Shown here: in pieces, positions 26,297 through 35,240 of the stretch
How positions within the stretch are numbered: position 1 is the stretch's first letter
Layout: each line of letters begins with the position of its first letter
Source of the DNA: Gottschalkiaceae bacterium SANA
GTDB lineage: Bacteria > Bacillota > Clostridia > Tissierellales > GPF-1
Assembly (NCBI GenBank): GCA_036323355.1
Contig: AP028876.1
Coordinates: forward strand, 186,001-250,000
Reading direction: 5' to 3'
Length of the DNA: 64,000 bases
Notes under the pieces: generated by a model
What the model was told of the DNA's origin: nothing
The model's database searches: none
What the model saw: the letters and a program-made list of their open reading frames with translations, nothing else
Made by a program: the position numbers and the translations under genes

Positions 26297-26641
26297 GTTT
26301 CTGATAACAAGCACCCCTTCTGGTTTGTTGAAGGGGAATCGTTACCCTTACAGGACCAGAAAGCTCCGAAATGGCTGATTCCTTGACGAAAACGAAGAAT
26401 TGAGATAAGATTGATAAGTCGGAAAAATTGAATATCCTTTAATAATAGAAGTAAGAATCGTTAGTAGTGGACGAGTAAGGTGCAGAATGTGTTGGTGCAG
26501 TGTGGATTCAAACTTGTCGCGCAGTATGAAAATGATTTTGAAAATATTTGATTTGAACTGGGGTTTGTTTAGGGTCTGGAAGCAGGCAATAAACTACACT
26601 ATGGAAATGGTGTAATGTGAATGCATTTTGCGTGAAACTTA
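26297..26641. other. Gene-free stretch
   Basis: No convincing gene. A GC-rich hairpin (CCCCTTC/GAAGGGG) lies near 26312-26334. Around 26482-26553 a short frame reads NVLVQCGFKLVAQYENDFEN before a stop, and later LFRVWKQAINYTMEMV appears in another frame, which suggests the wreck of a small gene. Confidence 0.4.
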
Positions 26642-26683
26642 AACACTCTAACTCTTATCCATAAGAGTTGGGGTGTTTTTTTA
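26642..26683 (+). terminator. Terminator just upstream of the BCCT gene
   Basis: Sixteen-base stem with two wobble pairs and a seven-T run, ending 20 bases before the ATG of the transporter. Either it ends an upstream transcript or it is an attenuator within the transporter leader. Confidence 0.75.
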
Positions 26684-26703
26684 TATTTAATTAAGGGGGA
26701 ACC

Positions 26704-28326
26704 ATGGAGAGAAAAGAATTAAAAGAGCAATTATTTAACAGGAACTTTGTAAAATGGGGATTTGATATGAATCTCTTTGTATCTTTGACCGCGGCGTTTT
26801 TAGTCGGAGGATTTATCCTTTTTACCTTGATCAAGCCCGATTTGGCCGCTAATACATTTAGTGAGATAAACGGGTTCTTAAATCAAAAATTTAATTGGGT
26901 TTATATCGCGACCATTAATTTATCAGTTGTTTTTTTGTTGGTGATGGGGTTGTCAAAGCTCGGGAAAATACGTTTGGGCGGATTTACAGCCAGACCTGAA
27001 TATAGTAATTTCGCTTGGTATTCCATGCTATTTAGTGCAGGAATCGGGATTGGAATTTTCTTTTATGGGGTAGCGGAGCCGATTTATCATTTATCGATTC
27101 CGACAGCACTTCAAACTGGTTCGGTCTTTGATAATTTTAAAATTATGTACTTGCATTGGGGTGCACATGCTTGGTCATTGTACGGGCTTGTGGCAGTTGG
27201 CTTGGGATACTTTGCTTATAATTTAAATCTTCCCCTATCGTTTCGAAGCTTGTTTTATCCGATCATTAAGGATAAAATATTTGGAATTTGGGGCGATATT
27301 ATTGATACATTTGCCGTGCTTGCCGTGTTGTTCGGTCTGGCTACATCATTGGGACTGGGAGCACGACAGATCAATGCGGGATTGAACTACGCCTTTGGTA
27401 TTCCCAATAGTGGCGGGGTTCAAATTGCTCTAATTGCTGTGATTACATTTATGGCGACGCTTTCGGTAGTAAGCGGTATTTCAAAAGGAATTAAATTTTT
27501 AAGCCAAGCCAACACCATTATCTCGGCGGTTTTCTTATTGCTGATTTTACTGATTGGTCCAACTGCATATATTATGTCAACATATTTTTCGAGTTTGGGA
27601 CTCTATCTGCAAGACTTTATTAAGATTGGACTCTTTACAGCCATCATACCGGAAGATATTGCTTGGCAAGGTGGATGGACTGTATTTTATTGGGCATGGT
27701 GGATTTCTTGGACACCTTTTGTAGGAACGTTTATTGCAAGAATTTCCAAGGGAAGAACCATTCGAGAAATTGCAGTAGGCACCATTATTCTGCCAACCTT
27801 GATTATTACCTTTGCGATGACGATCCTTGGGGCGACGGGTGTTTTCATTAATGAGATGTATCAAGGCGTAATTGAAAACGCAATTTCCGCGAATATTGCA
27901 ACTGCTATGTTTGAAATGATTCGAGTATTAGTGGCTCAACCTGGATTGCAAATGTTGCTCTATTGCATGGCTGTAGTTGCGATTGTTCTCTTCTTCGTAA
28001 CGAGCAGTGATTCAGGGTCCTTGGTTGTGGATAACCTTACCAGCGGTGGAAAAGAAGATTCGCCGAAAACACAACGGGTATTTTGGGCGGTTATGGAAGG
28101 TGTTATTGCCCTCTCCGTTTTGTTGCTTGGAGGAGAACGGGCATTGAAAACTTTACAATCTGCAGTTGTGATCACGGGATTTCCTTTTGCCATTCTTTTG
28201 ATGATTATGATGTTTTCTCTTTCAAAAGAATTGAAGAAGAGCTACAAGAAGCATGAATACAACTCGGTTGTGAAATTGAAGCGTAAGATGATTAAAATTG
28301 ATAAAAATGCAGAATATAAAAGATAG
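26704..28326 (+). CDS. BCCT-family transporter (betaine/carnitine/choline type)
   Basis: 540 residues with 12 membrane helices; AAGGGGGA precedes the start. Family signatures are WYSMLFSAGIGIGIFFYGVAEP (about 102-123) and the tryptophan-rich GWTVFYWAWWISWTPFVG (about 323-340) with GTFIARISKGRTIRE after it. It imports quaternary ammonium compounds, with Na+ or H+, or by exchange. There is no long C-terminal osmosensor, so nutrition or antiport is as likely as osmoprotection. Monocistronic; terminator behind. Confidence 0.92.
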   Translation: MERKELKEQLFNRNFVKWGFDMNLFVSLTAAFLVGGFILFTLIKPDLAANTFSEINGFLNQKFNWVYIATINLSVVFLLVMGLSKLGKIRLGGFTARPEYSNFAWYSMLFSAGIGIGIFFYGVAEPIYHLSIPTALQTGSVFDNFKIMYLHWGAHAWSLYGLVAVGLGYFAYNLNLPLSFRSLFYPIIKDKIFGIWGDIIDTFAVLAVLFGLATSLGLGARQINAGLNYAFGIPNSGGVQIALIAVITFMATLSVVSGISKGIKFLSQANTIISAVFLLLILLIGPTAYIMSTYFSSLGLYLQDFIKIGLFTAIIPEDIAWQGGWTVFYWAWWISWTPFVGTFIARISKGRTIREIAVGTIILPTLIITFAMTILGATGVFINEMYQGVIENAISANIATAMFEMIRVLVAQPGLQMLLYCMAVVAIVLFFVTSSDSGSLVVDNLTSGGKEDSPKTQRVFWAVMEGVIALSVLLLGGERALKTLQSAVVITGFPFAILLMIMMFSLSKELKKSYKKHEYNSVVKLKRKMIKIDKNAEYKR

Positions 28327-28341
28327 TCTATGAAAGAATGA

Positions 28342-28369
28342 AAGCCTCGGGGAAACCCGAGGTTTTTTT
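28342..28369 (+). terminator. Rho-independent terminator
   Basis: CCTCGGG-GAAA-CCCGAGG with seven T residues, directly behind the BCCT gene. The 230 bases that follow show nothing recognisable. Confidence 0.9.
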
Positions 28370-28603
28370 ATGATGTAGGGAAAGTGATAAAGGGAAATAA
28401 TGGATTTTGCCATAGATAAAATATCATATCCTTGTAATGCTTAGCCTTAGGACGACAATAAAACAAAGAAGAGATTAGAAAATGGGTTTGTATGGCGAGT
28501 GCAAGGGAGAAAGAAAGGAGAAGAATATACATTCTTAATGAGAAGATATATTTTTGTGAAGCCGGGTATCTATAAATGAAATAAGACGAGAAAGGAGAAT
28601 GTT

Positions 28604-29062
28604 ATGTTTGGACCCTGTAGTGTGATTGAAAGAGAGAAGCAATTGGTTTTATCTGTACGAACAAGAACATCGTTTGAGGAATTGCCGAATGTGATTGGAA
28701 TCGAATATGGGAAAATTTATGCCTATATGCTAGAGGTTGGGGCAGCACCGTCAGATGCTCCATTCGTTGGTTATTATAATATGGATATGAACGATCTAGA
28801 TGTGGAAATTGGGTTCCCAGTAGCTAAGGAAGTGATTGGGAAGGACGAGATTAAGGGAAGTGAAATTCCTGAAGGCAAGTATGCGACATTGATCTATACG
28901 GGTCCCTATAGTGAAATGAAAGCAGCCTACAAGAAGTTGTCGGAATGGATGGACTTGCATCAAATAGAGCCAAACTATCTTGCTTATGAGATCTATTTGA
29001 ATGACCCGGAAATGGTTAAGCCGGAAGAATTGGAAACACAAATTCTTCTGGGAGCGAAATAG
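28604..29062 (+). CDS. GyrI-like small-molecule-binding domain protein
   Basis: 152 residues, GAAAGGAG before the ATG. A stand-alone AraC effector-binding/GyrI-like (SOUL-fold) domain: N-terminal VIEREKQLVLSVR, middle VEIGFPV, and the typical PEGKYATLIYTGPYSEMKAAYKKLSEWM. Such proteins bind or hydrolyse diverse small molecules, and some protect gyrase. No DNA-binding part. Function here unknown; a terminator follows. Confidence 0.85.
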   Translation: MFGPCSVIEREKQLVLSVRTRTSFEELPNVIGIEYGKIYAYMLEVGAAPSDAPFVGYYNMDMNDLDVEIGFPVAKEVIGKDEIKGSEIPEGKYATLIYTGPYSEMKAAYKKLSEWMDLHQIEPNYLAYEIYLNDPEMVKPEELETQILLGAK

Positions 29063-29071
29063 AAAATCGAT

Positions 29072-29103
29072 CTGCCTGCGATCATTAGTCGCAGGCAGTT
29101 TTA
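29072..29103 (+). terminator. Rho-independent terminator
   Basis: CTGCCTGCGA (29072-29081) and TCGCAGGCAG (29089-29098) followed by TTTTAA. Confidence 0.7.
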
Positions 29104-29242
29104 ATATTTAGGAGAGCATTATTGCTTTCGAAGACTCAGATTGCTTGAAAAGGAAGGTATACAAGCAGAAAAGGGAAAGCATATAATAAAGTTAAGTGGT
29201 ATAAAAGATAAAGATTATTATGGCGGGAGAGGCGGGGCTTAG

Positions 29243-29536
29243 ATGGAATGCAAAATTGTAGAAGCGATCGGCAAAGATCCATATAGTATTGAATTAGACG
29301 AGGCAGGCTATTTTATTATTAAACCTGATTGTGAGTCTGGTGTGATTCATGCGGAGTATTATAATTATGAAAAGGAGCTTCTTTGTGTGATTCGGGGTAG
29401 GGATGCCAGAAGTATCTATTGGACGATTATTGAAAACCAATGGGTCAGCGATTTGAGTCATGCGGCTTATTTGGGGAAAGAATTGGCTCTTGCTGAAGTT
29501 TCCATTCAAAATGGTGGGGAGTATGTGCAGCAATAA
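29243..29536 (+). CDS. Small conserved protein (DUF4346-like)
   Basis: 97 residues. The pattern DPYSIELDEAGYFIIKPD, IRGRDARSIYWTIIE and WVSDLSHAAYLGKELALAE resembles the DUF4346 domain, also found next to corrinoid and methyltransferase proteins in archaea; the family call rests on pattern memory. No membrane segment. It probably shares a transcript with the C_GCAxxG protein 37 bases downstream. Confidence 0.75.
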   Translation: MECKIVEAIGKDPYSIELDEAGYFIIKPDCESGVIHAEYYNYEKELLCVIRGRDARSIYWTIIENQWVSDLSHAAYLGKELALAEVSIQNGGEYVQQ

Positions 29537-29573
29537 GCGTTAATGTGGAAAATTAAAGGTATGGAGGGTAAGG

Positions 29574-30110
29574 ATGGAGCAAGTGATGGAAAAAATGATG
29601 GAAGAAGCAAAACTGAAGGCGGAGGATAATTTTCGAAGAGGATTGAATTGTAGTGAATGCGTAGTACGAGCGTTGATTGACACGGAGGGTGTGAATCTTT
29701 CTCCCGAAGCTTTGAAATATTCCAGTGGATTTGGTGGTGGTGTGGGACTCTACGGCTCTATGTGTGGTGCGCTTTCGGGTGCGGTGCTGGCAGTTTCCAG
29801 TGTTCATGGACGCGATCACATTTTAAAAGATGATCCGAAGGTCGACCGTAAAGAGCTGTTGAAGGAACGAGTACCTGAGTTAACTGGAGAAAAAGGCTTG
29901 TACAAAATTTTCAACAATTTGGCGGCAGAATTCAAAACACAGCATAGTTCTGATCTTTGTCGAGAATTAACGGAACCTTTTGATTTTGGGGATCGAGAAC
30001 GGGCGGTGCTTTGTAAAGGAATCATTGGAGATGCTGCTGCATTGGCAGTGAAGTGGATGTTGACAGAGAACGACGGAAGTTTAGCGTTTGTCAAAACGGT
30101 CAAAGATTGA
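29574..30110 (+). CDS. C_GCAxxG_C_C family redox protein
   Basis: 178 residues, GGAGGGTAAGG before the ATG. The family motif is GLNCSECVVRAL then GGGVGLYGSMCGALSGAVLA, with later cysteines in DLCRELT and VLCKGIIG. These proteins are often fused to or beside redox or membrane proteins in anaerobes and are thought to handle electrons or metals through the cysteines; the role is not proven. Confidence 0.88.
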   Translation: MEQVMEKMMEEAKLKAEDNFRRGLNCSECVVRALIDTEGVNLSPEALKYSSGFGGGVGLYGSMCGALSGAVLAVSSVHGRDHILKDDPKVDRKELLKERVPELTGEKGLYKIFNNLAAEFKTQHSSDLCRELTEPFDFGDRERAVLCKGIIGDAAALAVKWMLTENDGSLAFVKTVKD

Positions 30111-30171
30111 GGAATGTGGCGAAGAGCTATTTTCGTGTAAGGTAAATCAAATTGGAAAGCTGGAGGAAAAC

Positions 30172-31470
30172 ATGAAGAAAAATCAGTATAGTCGACTGAT
30201 TGGGATTATACTTGTTTTATTGATGTTGGTGGGATGCCAAGCAAATGTGCCGGTTTCAGAGGCGATTGCGCCTATTGCTGCTGAGGATTCAGTGGACGAG
30301 GAGGCGTTTACTCACGAGCCAGAGAAGAGTCTGAATGTAGACGAATCGGTGGAACAATTGGATTTACCGCACTTGGCAGATCGTGAGGTCGTTCCCTTTG
30401 AAGAGGCTATCATTCAAATTATGGACAATCGATTGAAGACAATTCAAGAAAAAGATTATGATGGCTATATGAGTGCCATCACAAACAAAGATCCCTACTT
30501 CTATAACGAGCAGGAACGGTGGTTTATGGAAATGACGGATCCTATGATTCAAGACCTTTCTATTGAAATTCTCTCTACGGAAATCATAGATGCGCACACA
30601 GGAATTGTTAGGATTAGGCAGCGACATAAGGCGTCAGAATTCTTCGATTTTGAATACCCCTTGCTTTTTAAATATGAGGAAGATCGATGGATGGACTATG
30701 GATACAATTTTGCCGTGCTTAAGACGGATCGCTTCAAGGTCAAGTATATGGCGGGAGAAAGTAGAGTTGATGAGTTCAAAGATATGCTCGACCTCGCCTA
30801 CGATAACCTAGAGGGAGTTTATCAGGAACGGCCGCACGATAATTTCGAAATGAAGTTGTTCCTTGATCGAGAATTGCTTAGGCAAAGAACGGTGCCGACG
30901 AATGGCTGGCTTTTTACAGGTTGGTCGGAACCAGACGAGTCCCTGAAAATATACACCGGTCATCCCACCGGTTACAGTGGGTATCCTGGAGTGGTGCAGC
31001 ATGAATTGGTGCACCATATCACCATCCGGATCTGTAATAATAATCTACCGGTTTGGTTGCTTGAGGGGATTGCCATGTACGATGGCACCGCGTATTATGA
31101 CTTTAGTGATTCTAGTCTATTGTCACGCATGACCAAAGCGGGTGTTTCACAGACAATTGGTCAATTGGAATCTCTAGATGTGAGTTCGGATTTAACGGGG
31201 GAGCAGATTGTGAACTTCTATAATACCAGTTATCTGCTTGTGAAATACATTTGTGATAGCTATGGTCATGAGGTGTTGATGGATCTTTTTTATGAAGCGG
31301 GGAAGAAACCGTTTCATGACAGTACATTGAATGATACTTTTGAAAGTAACAATCAGAAAACGGCAAATGAGGTGTTTCAATCAGTTCTTGGGGTGACGAA
31401 GGAAGAAATAAGTACGGAATATTTAGAATGGCTTGAAACGACTGATGTTTTTCATTCTCAATTACGATAG
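30172..31470 (+). CDS. Lipoprotein with gluzincin-type (peptidase MA-like) domain
   Basis: 432 residues from the ATG at 30172 (TGGAGG five bases upstream). The signal peptide ends in the lipobox LMLVGC with Cys22 as the lipidation site. Residues about 30-65 are an acidic linker and 70-180 a SnoaL/NTF2-like region. A zinc protease motif HELVHH (277-282) is followed by the glutamate in WLLEGIAMYDG (E298), as in the peptidase MA/M1-like fold. It would act outside the membrane. Substrate unknown. Its start is 61 bases behind the C_GCAxxG gene, and a terminator follows. Confidence 0.87.
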   Translation: MKKNQYSRLIGIILVLLMLVGCQANVPVSEAIAPIAAEDSVDEEAFTHEPEKSLNVDESVEQLDLPHLADREVVPFEEAIIQIMDNRLKTIQEKDYDGYMSAITNKDPYFYNEQERWFMEMTDPMIQDLSIEILSTEIIDAHTGIVRIRQRHKASEFFDFEYPLLFKYEEDRWMDYGYNFAVLKTDRFKVKYMAGESRVDEFKDMLDLAYDNLEGVYQERPHDNFEMKLFLDRELLRQRTVPTNGWLFTGWSEPDESLKIYTGHPTGYSGYPGVVQHELVHHITIRICNNNLPVWLLEGIAMYDGTAYYDFSDSSLLSRMTKAGVSQTIGQLESLDVSSDLTGEQIVNFYNTSYLLVKYICDSYGHEVLMDLFYEAGKKPFHDSTLNDTFESNNQKTANEVFQSVLGVTKEEISTEYLEWLETTDVFHSQLR

Positions 31471-31528
31471 ACACGATTAGTTTTTTGAGGATAGATATTA
31501 AGATCGTAGTCGCAGAAAACTAAAATGT

Positions 31529-31562
31529 AGAAAGTTTCTTGAAAAAGAGGCTTTCTTTTTTG
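31529..31562 (+). terminator. Rho-independent terminator
   Basis: GAAAGTTTCTT and AAGAGGCTTTC pair with two wobbles, followed by TTTTTT. Confidence 0.65.
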
Positions 31563-31592
31563 ATATACTGGAAAGAAAAAGAGGTGTGGGTT

Positions 31593-32084
31593 ATGGGTGA
31601 ACCAATGATACGGAATGCAACTATAGCAGATCTCGATGTAGTTGTTGCTATTGAAGCGGAGTGTTTTCCTGCTGCGGAAGCAGCGGAGAGAGAGTCTATG
31701 GAAGAAAGGCTGACAGCCTATACAAAGGGATTTTTCCTAGCAGAGATAGATGGCCAAGCGATTGGATTTATCAATGGCGCCTGCAGTGATTCGCCAATTA
31801 TTGAGGACAAATTTTACGAATCTATGAAATGGCACAAGAATTCTGGTAAGCATTTGATGGTCTATGGATTGGATGTGATGCCAGATTATCGTGGAAATGG
31901 TTATGCAAGAGCCTTGATGAATCGATTTATAGACTTTGCTCGAGAAGAAAAGAAAGCGGCGGTCTTGTTGACCTGCAAGTCGCATTTGGTGGCATTTTAT
32001 GAGAGCTTTGGATATAAGAATTTGGGCGTTTCAGATTCGAACCACGGCGGTGCTGAATGGAATGATCTGCAGCTTGATTTATAA
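31593..32084 (+). CDS. GNAT-family N-acetyltransferase
   Basis: 163 residues from the ATG at 31593 (GAGGTG six bases upstream); an earlier start at 31539 lies in the terminator. The acetyl-CoA loop is visible in LDVMPDYRGNGYARALMNRF, followed by FYESFGYKNLG. The N-terminal layout (ECFPAAEAAERESMEERL, GFINGAC) resembles arylalkylamine-type acetyltransferases. Substrate unknown; the DMT exporter downstream may be co-transcribed. Confidence 0.88.
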   Translation: MGEPMIRNATIADLDVVVAIEAECFPAAEAAERESMEERLTAYTKGFFLAEIDGQAIGFINGACSDSPIIEDKFYESMKWHKNSGKHLMVYGLDVMPDYRGNGYARALMNRFIDFAREEKKAAVLLTCKSHLVAFYESFGYKNLGVSDSNHGGAEWNDLQLDL

Positions 32085-32125
32085 CATTTGTTGAATTTAG
32101 ATTCTGTAAGAAAGGAGGGCTATAA

Positions 32126-33052
32126 TTGAAATCAAAGATGGCTTCGTATCTTGTTTTGTTTCTGGGTGTTGCAGCCTTATCCACATCGGCCATTTTTGTG
32201 CGACTGGCGAATGCACCGTCATCTATCACAGCCTTCTATCGGTTGTTTATCACGGCCTTGATTCTTCTGCCCTTTGCTTTGTTAAAGGAAGAGAATCGAA
32301 GAGAATTGCTTTCACTTTCTAAGAAGCAATGGGGATTTGGAATTTTATCGGGGTTATTTTTGTCCATGCATTATGTCTTATGGTTTGAGTCTCTGCGGTT
32401 CACATCAGTGGCGAGTTCAACGGTCATTGTAACCTTACAACCGCTTTTTGCCATTGTTGGCGGTTTTTTTGTATTTAAGGAGCGCTTCAGCCGGGGTGCG
32501 ATTATTGGATTTTTGATTGCCATTGTTGGCAGCTTTATCATTGGCTGGGGAGATTTCCAAGTCGGTGGTCAAGCACTTTTTGGTGATGTTCTCGCCTTTG
32601 TTGCGGCTGGAATGATTACGGTCTACTTTTTTATTGGACAGCACTTGCGGAAAAATTTGTCTGTGATTCCATATTCCTTTTTGGGATATGTTTGTAGTTC
32701 GGTGTTTTTGGGAATCTATGCGATCAGCCAAGAGGTATCATTTACGAATTATTCGCTGCAAACCTGGCAAGCTTTCTTTGGATTAGCCTGTATTGCAACG
32801 ATATTTGGACAGATGAGTTTCAATTGGCTCCTGAAATGGTTGAGCACTTCTGTGATCTCAATGAGTATCTTAGGAGAGACCATAGGAACCTGCATTCTTG
32901 CCTTTCTGATCTTGGATGAGGGCATTACTGTACAGCAGGGTATTGGTATTGCAGTCATCTTAACGGGTCTTGCTTTGTTCTTAATTCAAAAAAATAAATT
33001 GGAGGAATGTGTTGAAGGTTCTTCGACGGTCCTATTGGAAAAGCAAGAATGA
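32126..33052 (+). CDS. EamA/DMT-family metabolite exporter
   Basis: 308 residues from a TTG start, seven bases after AAAGGAGG. Ten membrane helices in two EamA repeats (first ending near 150, second about 160-290); conserved features are AIFVRLANAPSSITAFYRL and SSTVIVTLQPLFAIVGGFFVFKE. Usually exports amino acids or related metabolites. Confidence 0.88.
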   Translation: MKSKMASYLVLFLGVAALSTSAIFVRLANAPSSITAFYRLFITALILLPFALLKEENRRELLSLSKKQWGFGILSGLFLSMHYVLWFESLRFTSVASSTVIVTLQPLFAIVGGFFVFKERFSRGAIIGFLIAIVGSFIIGWGDFQVGGQALFGDVLAFVAAGMITVYFFIGQHLRKNLSVIPYSFLGYVCSSVFLGIYAISQEVSFTNYSLQTWQAFFGLACIATIFGQMSFNWLLKWLSTSVISMSILGETIGTCILAFLILDEGITVQQGIGIAVILTGLALFLIQKNKLEECVEGSSTVLLEKQE

Positions 33053-33061
33053 TAGGCATAC

Positions 33062-33113
33062 AAAAAGCAATGACTGAAGTCTGAAGATAGGGTTTCAATC
33101 ATTGCTTTTTTTT
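33062..33113. terminator. Terminator between convergent genes
   Basis: AAAAAGCAATGA pairs with TCATTGCTTTTT; A- and T-runs on both sides allow use in both directions. Confidence 0.75.
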
Positions 33114-33126
33114 ATTTGTATTGTTT

Positions 33127-33798
33127 TTATAGGATGGGCCAGCCTTTTTCCAAGGCGATCTTACGCAATTTTTCATCGGGATTGACTGCAACTGGATTGC
33201 CTGTCAAATTCAGAATGTCGTGATCATAGTAACTGTCACCGTAAGCGTAACTGTTCTTCCAATCGATTTCTATATTCTGAAAAGTTTGTAAAAGAGCTTT
33301 CGGCTTGTTTGTACCCGTTACGATTATCAAGGGTGCGTCAAAATCATAGGTTTGATCATCCAGAAAAGCAAGTTCTGTACCGATAATGGTATCGATCGCT
33401 AGATGTTTGCCAACTTCATTTAATAGGAGGGTATTTGCTCCTGAACAGATAACGGTGTGGAAACCTTGGTTTTTTTTCTCCTTGATGCTTTTGATGACAT
33501 CTTGATTGAAGTGATTGACAATTTCGTTTGTACAATCGCCAAAAAACTGAGCAATTTCTTTTTTTGTCATGCCTTCAAAAAGGATCATAAAAAGTTTTGC
33601 TGCCCTTGCTCTGAAATGCTCCTTATCCATAGAGGGATCTAGTTTGAGTTTGTAGCTTGCGACTAGTTTGAATACGAGCGCATAAAATTTTACGAGTCGA
33701 ACTTTGGAATAGCCATTAGCACCCCAATATTTCACAATAAAGGGAAGAGTTTCCTTTTCAAAGATGGTACCGTCAAAATCGTATATGGCTAATTTCAC
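33127..33798 (-). CDS. HAD-superfamily phosphatase (IB, SerB-like)
   Basis: 223 residues from a GTG at 33798, with GGGAGG five bases upstream; longer in-frame starts lack a binding site and would add 28 residues. Motif I is DFDGT (D7, D9), motif II TVICSGAN, motif III lysine in TNKPKALL and motif IV YGDSYYDHDIL. The helical cap and size fit the HAD-IB group (phosphoserine phosphatase-like). Confidence 0.88.
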   Translation of the reverse strand: MKLAIYDFDGTIFEKETLPFIVKYWGANGYSKVRLVKFYALVFKLVASYKLKLDPSMDKEHFRARAAKLFMILFEGMTKKEIAQFFGDCTNEIVNHFNQDVIKSIKEKKNQGFHTVICSGANTLLLNEVGKHLAIDTIIGTELAFLDDQTYDFDAPLIIVTGTNKPKALLQTFQNIEIDWKNSYAYGDSYYDHDILNLTGNPVAVNPDEKLRKIALEKGWPIL

Positions 33799-33917
33799 AA
33801 GCGCCTCCCTATTTAGTTTTGCAGTCATTTGATGGTAGTATATACGAACAAGCTGAAAATAGATAGATGAAAATATTTTCAAACAAGTGTATAATTATAC
33901 AAAAAGGAGAAATTCTC

Positions 33918-35057
33918 ATGAGTTTTAATTTTGTTTTGCCATCCGCAATTAGATATGGAAATGGTGTGATTCAAGAATTGGATCAAGAACTGAATCAGAT
34001 TTCGGCGAAGAAGATACTGGTTGTTTGCGATCCGGGAATTATCCAAGCGAAAATCTTGGAAAAGGTATTGGCCTTTGTTGGAGAAGACAAGGAAGTGATC
34101 GTCTTTAGCGAGATTGAAGCCAATCCAAAGGATTACAATATCCAAGCAGGTGCGGAACTTGCTGCCAAAGAGGATGTGGATGTTTTGCTTGCCATTGGAG
34201 GTGGAAGCCCCATTGATGCTGCAAAAGGGATTGCTGTATTGGCGAGACAAGGCGGTGTCATTCGAGACTATGCGACAAAACCCATTGGGGCGGATTGTCT
34301 GCCAATGATTGCGATTCCAACAACGGCGGGAACGGGAAGCGAAGTGACCTTCTCCTCTGTAATTACGGACACAAAAGAGAATTATAAGTTTACAGTCAAG
34401 AGTCCGTATATTGCGGCGAAGGTTGCATTGATTGACCCAGAGTTGACTTATACCCTACCGCCTGCCATTACGGCAGCAACAGGGATTGACGCATTGACTC
34501 ATGCGATTGAAGGCTATACGGCAACGTGCACAGAGCCGATCGCAGAGGCGTTGGGACTCTATGCCGTCGAGTATATCGGAAAGTACATCGTTCGCGCTGT
34601 AAAGGTCGGGAGTGACCAAGAAGCGCGGGATGGGATGATGATGGGAAGTTTATTGGCGGGTCTTTCTTTCAGCCACGCGGATGTGGCTGGGGTGCATTGC
34701 ATGGCCGAAGCCCTAGGTAGTGTTTTTGATAAGCCCCATGGACTATGCAATGCGATTATTCTGCCGCATATGATGACAGAATGCCTGCCATTCGCTTTGT
34801 ACAAATATGCGAGAGTGGCAAGAGCATTGGGTATTGTGGAGAGTGATGACAAAAAAGCAGCGGAAAAGGGAATCGAATGGATTCGGGACATTTCTACAGA
34901 AATTGGTCTTCCAAAGTTTCAATCTTTGGGCGTAGAGCCAAAGGATTTCCACATGCTGGCGGAATTGTCCGAGAAAAATGGATCCAATGGCAGCAATCCA
35001 AAGCCAATGAGTATAGAGGATTACGAAAAGCTCTTTATTAAAATCAATCAAGAGTAG
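33918..35057 (+). CDS. Iron-containing alcohol dehydrogenase
   Basis: 379 residues from the ATG at 33918 (AAAGGAG upstream). NAD(P) region AIGGGSPIDAAKGIAV, IPTTAGTGSEVT, and the metal ligands D, H, H, H seen in IDALTHAIEGYT and HCMAEALGSVFDKPHGLCN. Full family length. It reduces aldehydes or oxidises alcohols; in fermenters it commonly disposes of electrons. The gene stands alone between terminators. Confidence 0.92.
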   Translation: MSFNFVLPSAIRYGNGVIQELDQELNQISAKKILVVCDPGIIQAKILEKVLAFVGEDKEVIVFSEIEANPKDYNIQAGAELAAKEDVDVLLAIGGGSPIDAAKGIAVLARQGGVIRDYATKPIGADCLPMIAIPTTAGTGSEVTFSSVITDTKENYKFTVKSPYIAAKVALIDPELTYTLPPAITAATGIDALTHAIEGYTATCTEPIAEALGLYAVEYIGKYIVRAVKVGSDQEARDGMMMGSLLAGLSFSHADVAGVHCMAEALGSVFDKPHGLCNAIILPHMMTECLPFALYKYARVARALGIVESDDKKAAEKGIEWIRDISTEIGLPKFQSLGVEPKDFHMLAELSEKNGSNGSNPKPMSIEDYEKLFIKINQE

Positions 35058-35105
35058 ACCGATGGAAGGCGAAATTTAGTGAGATAAAATTGAAGCGAAT
35101 ACATG

Positions 35106-35136
35106 CGACTCTCTCTTGAATGAGAGAGTCGTTTTC
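35106..35136 (+). terminator. Rho-independent terminator
   Basis: CGACTCTCTC and GAGAGAGTCG (35106-35115, 35122-35131) followed by TTTT. Confidence 0.8.
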
Positions 35137-35240
35137 GGTAGGAAAAGAGAAGGGAAATTCTGTTATACTTAAAGCAATAATGAATTTCTGGATCGTCAAT
35201 TAGAAAAAATAAAATAATGAAAATCGAAGGGGGCAAAAAA

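Noticed and set aside
26297-26400. Riboswitch before the Kef pair or the BCCT gene
   Set aside because: A GC-rich hairpin is present but no known aptamer sequence pattern could be matched by eye.
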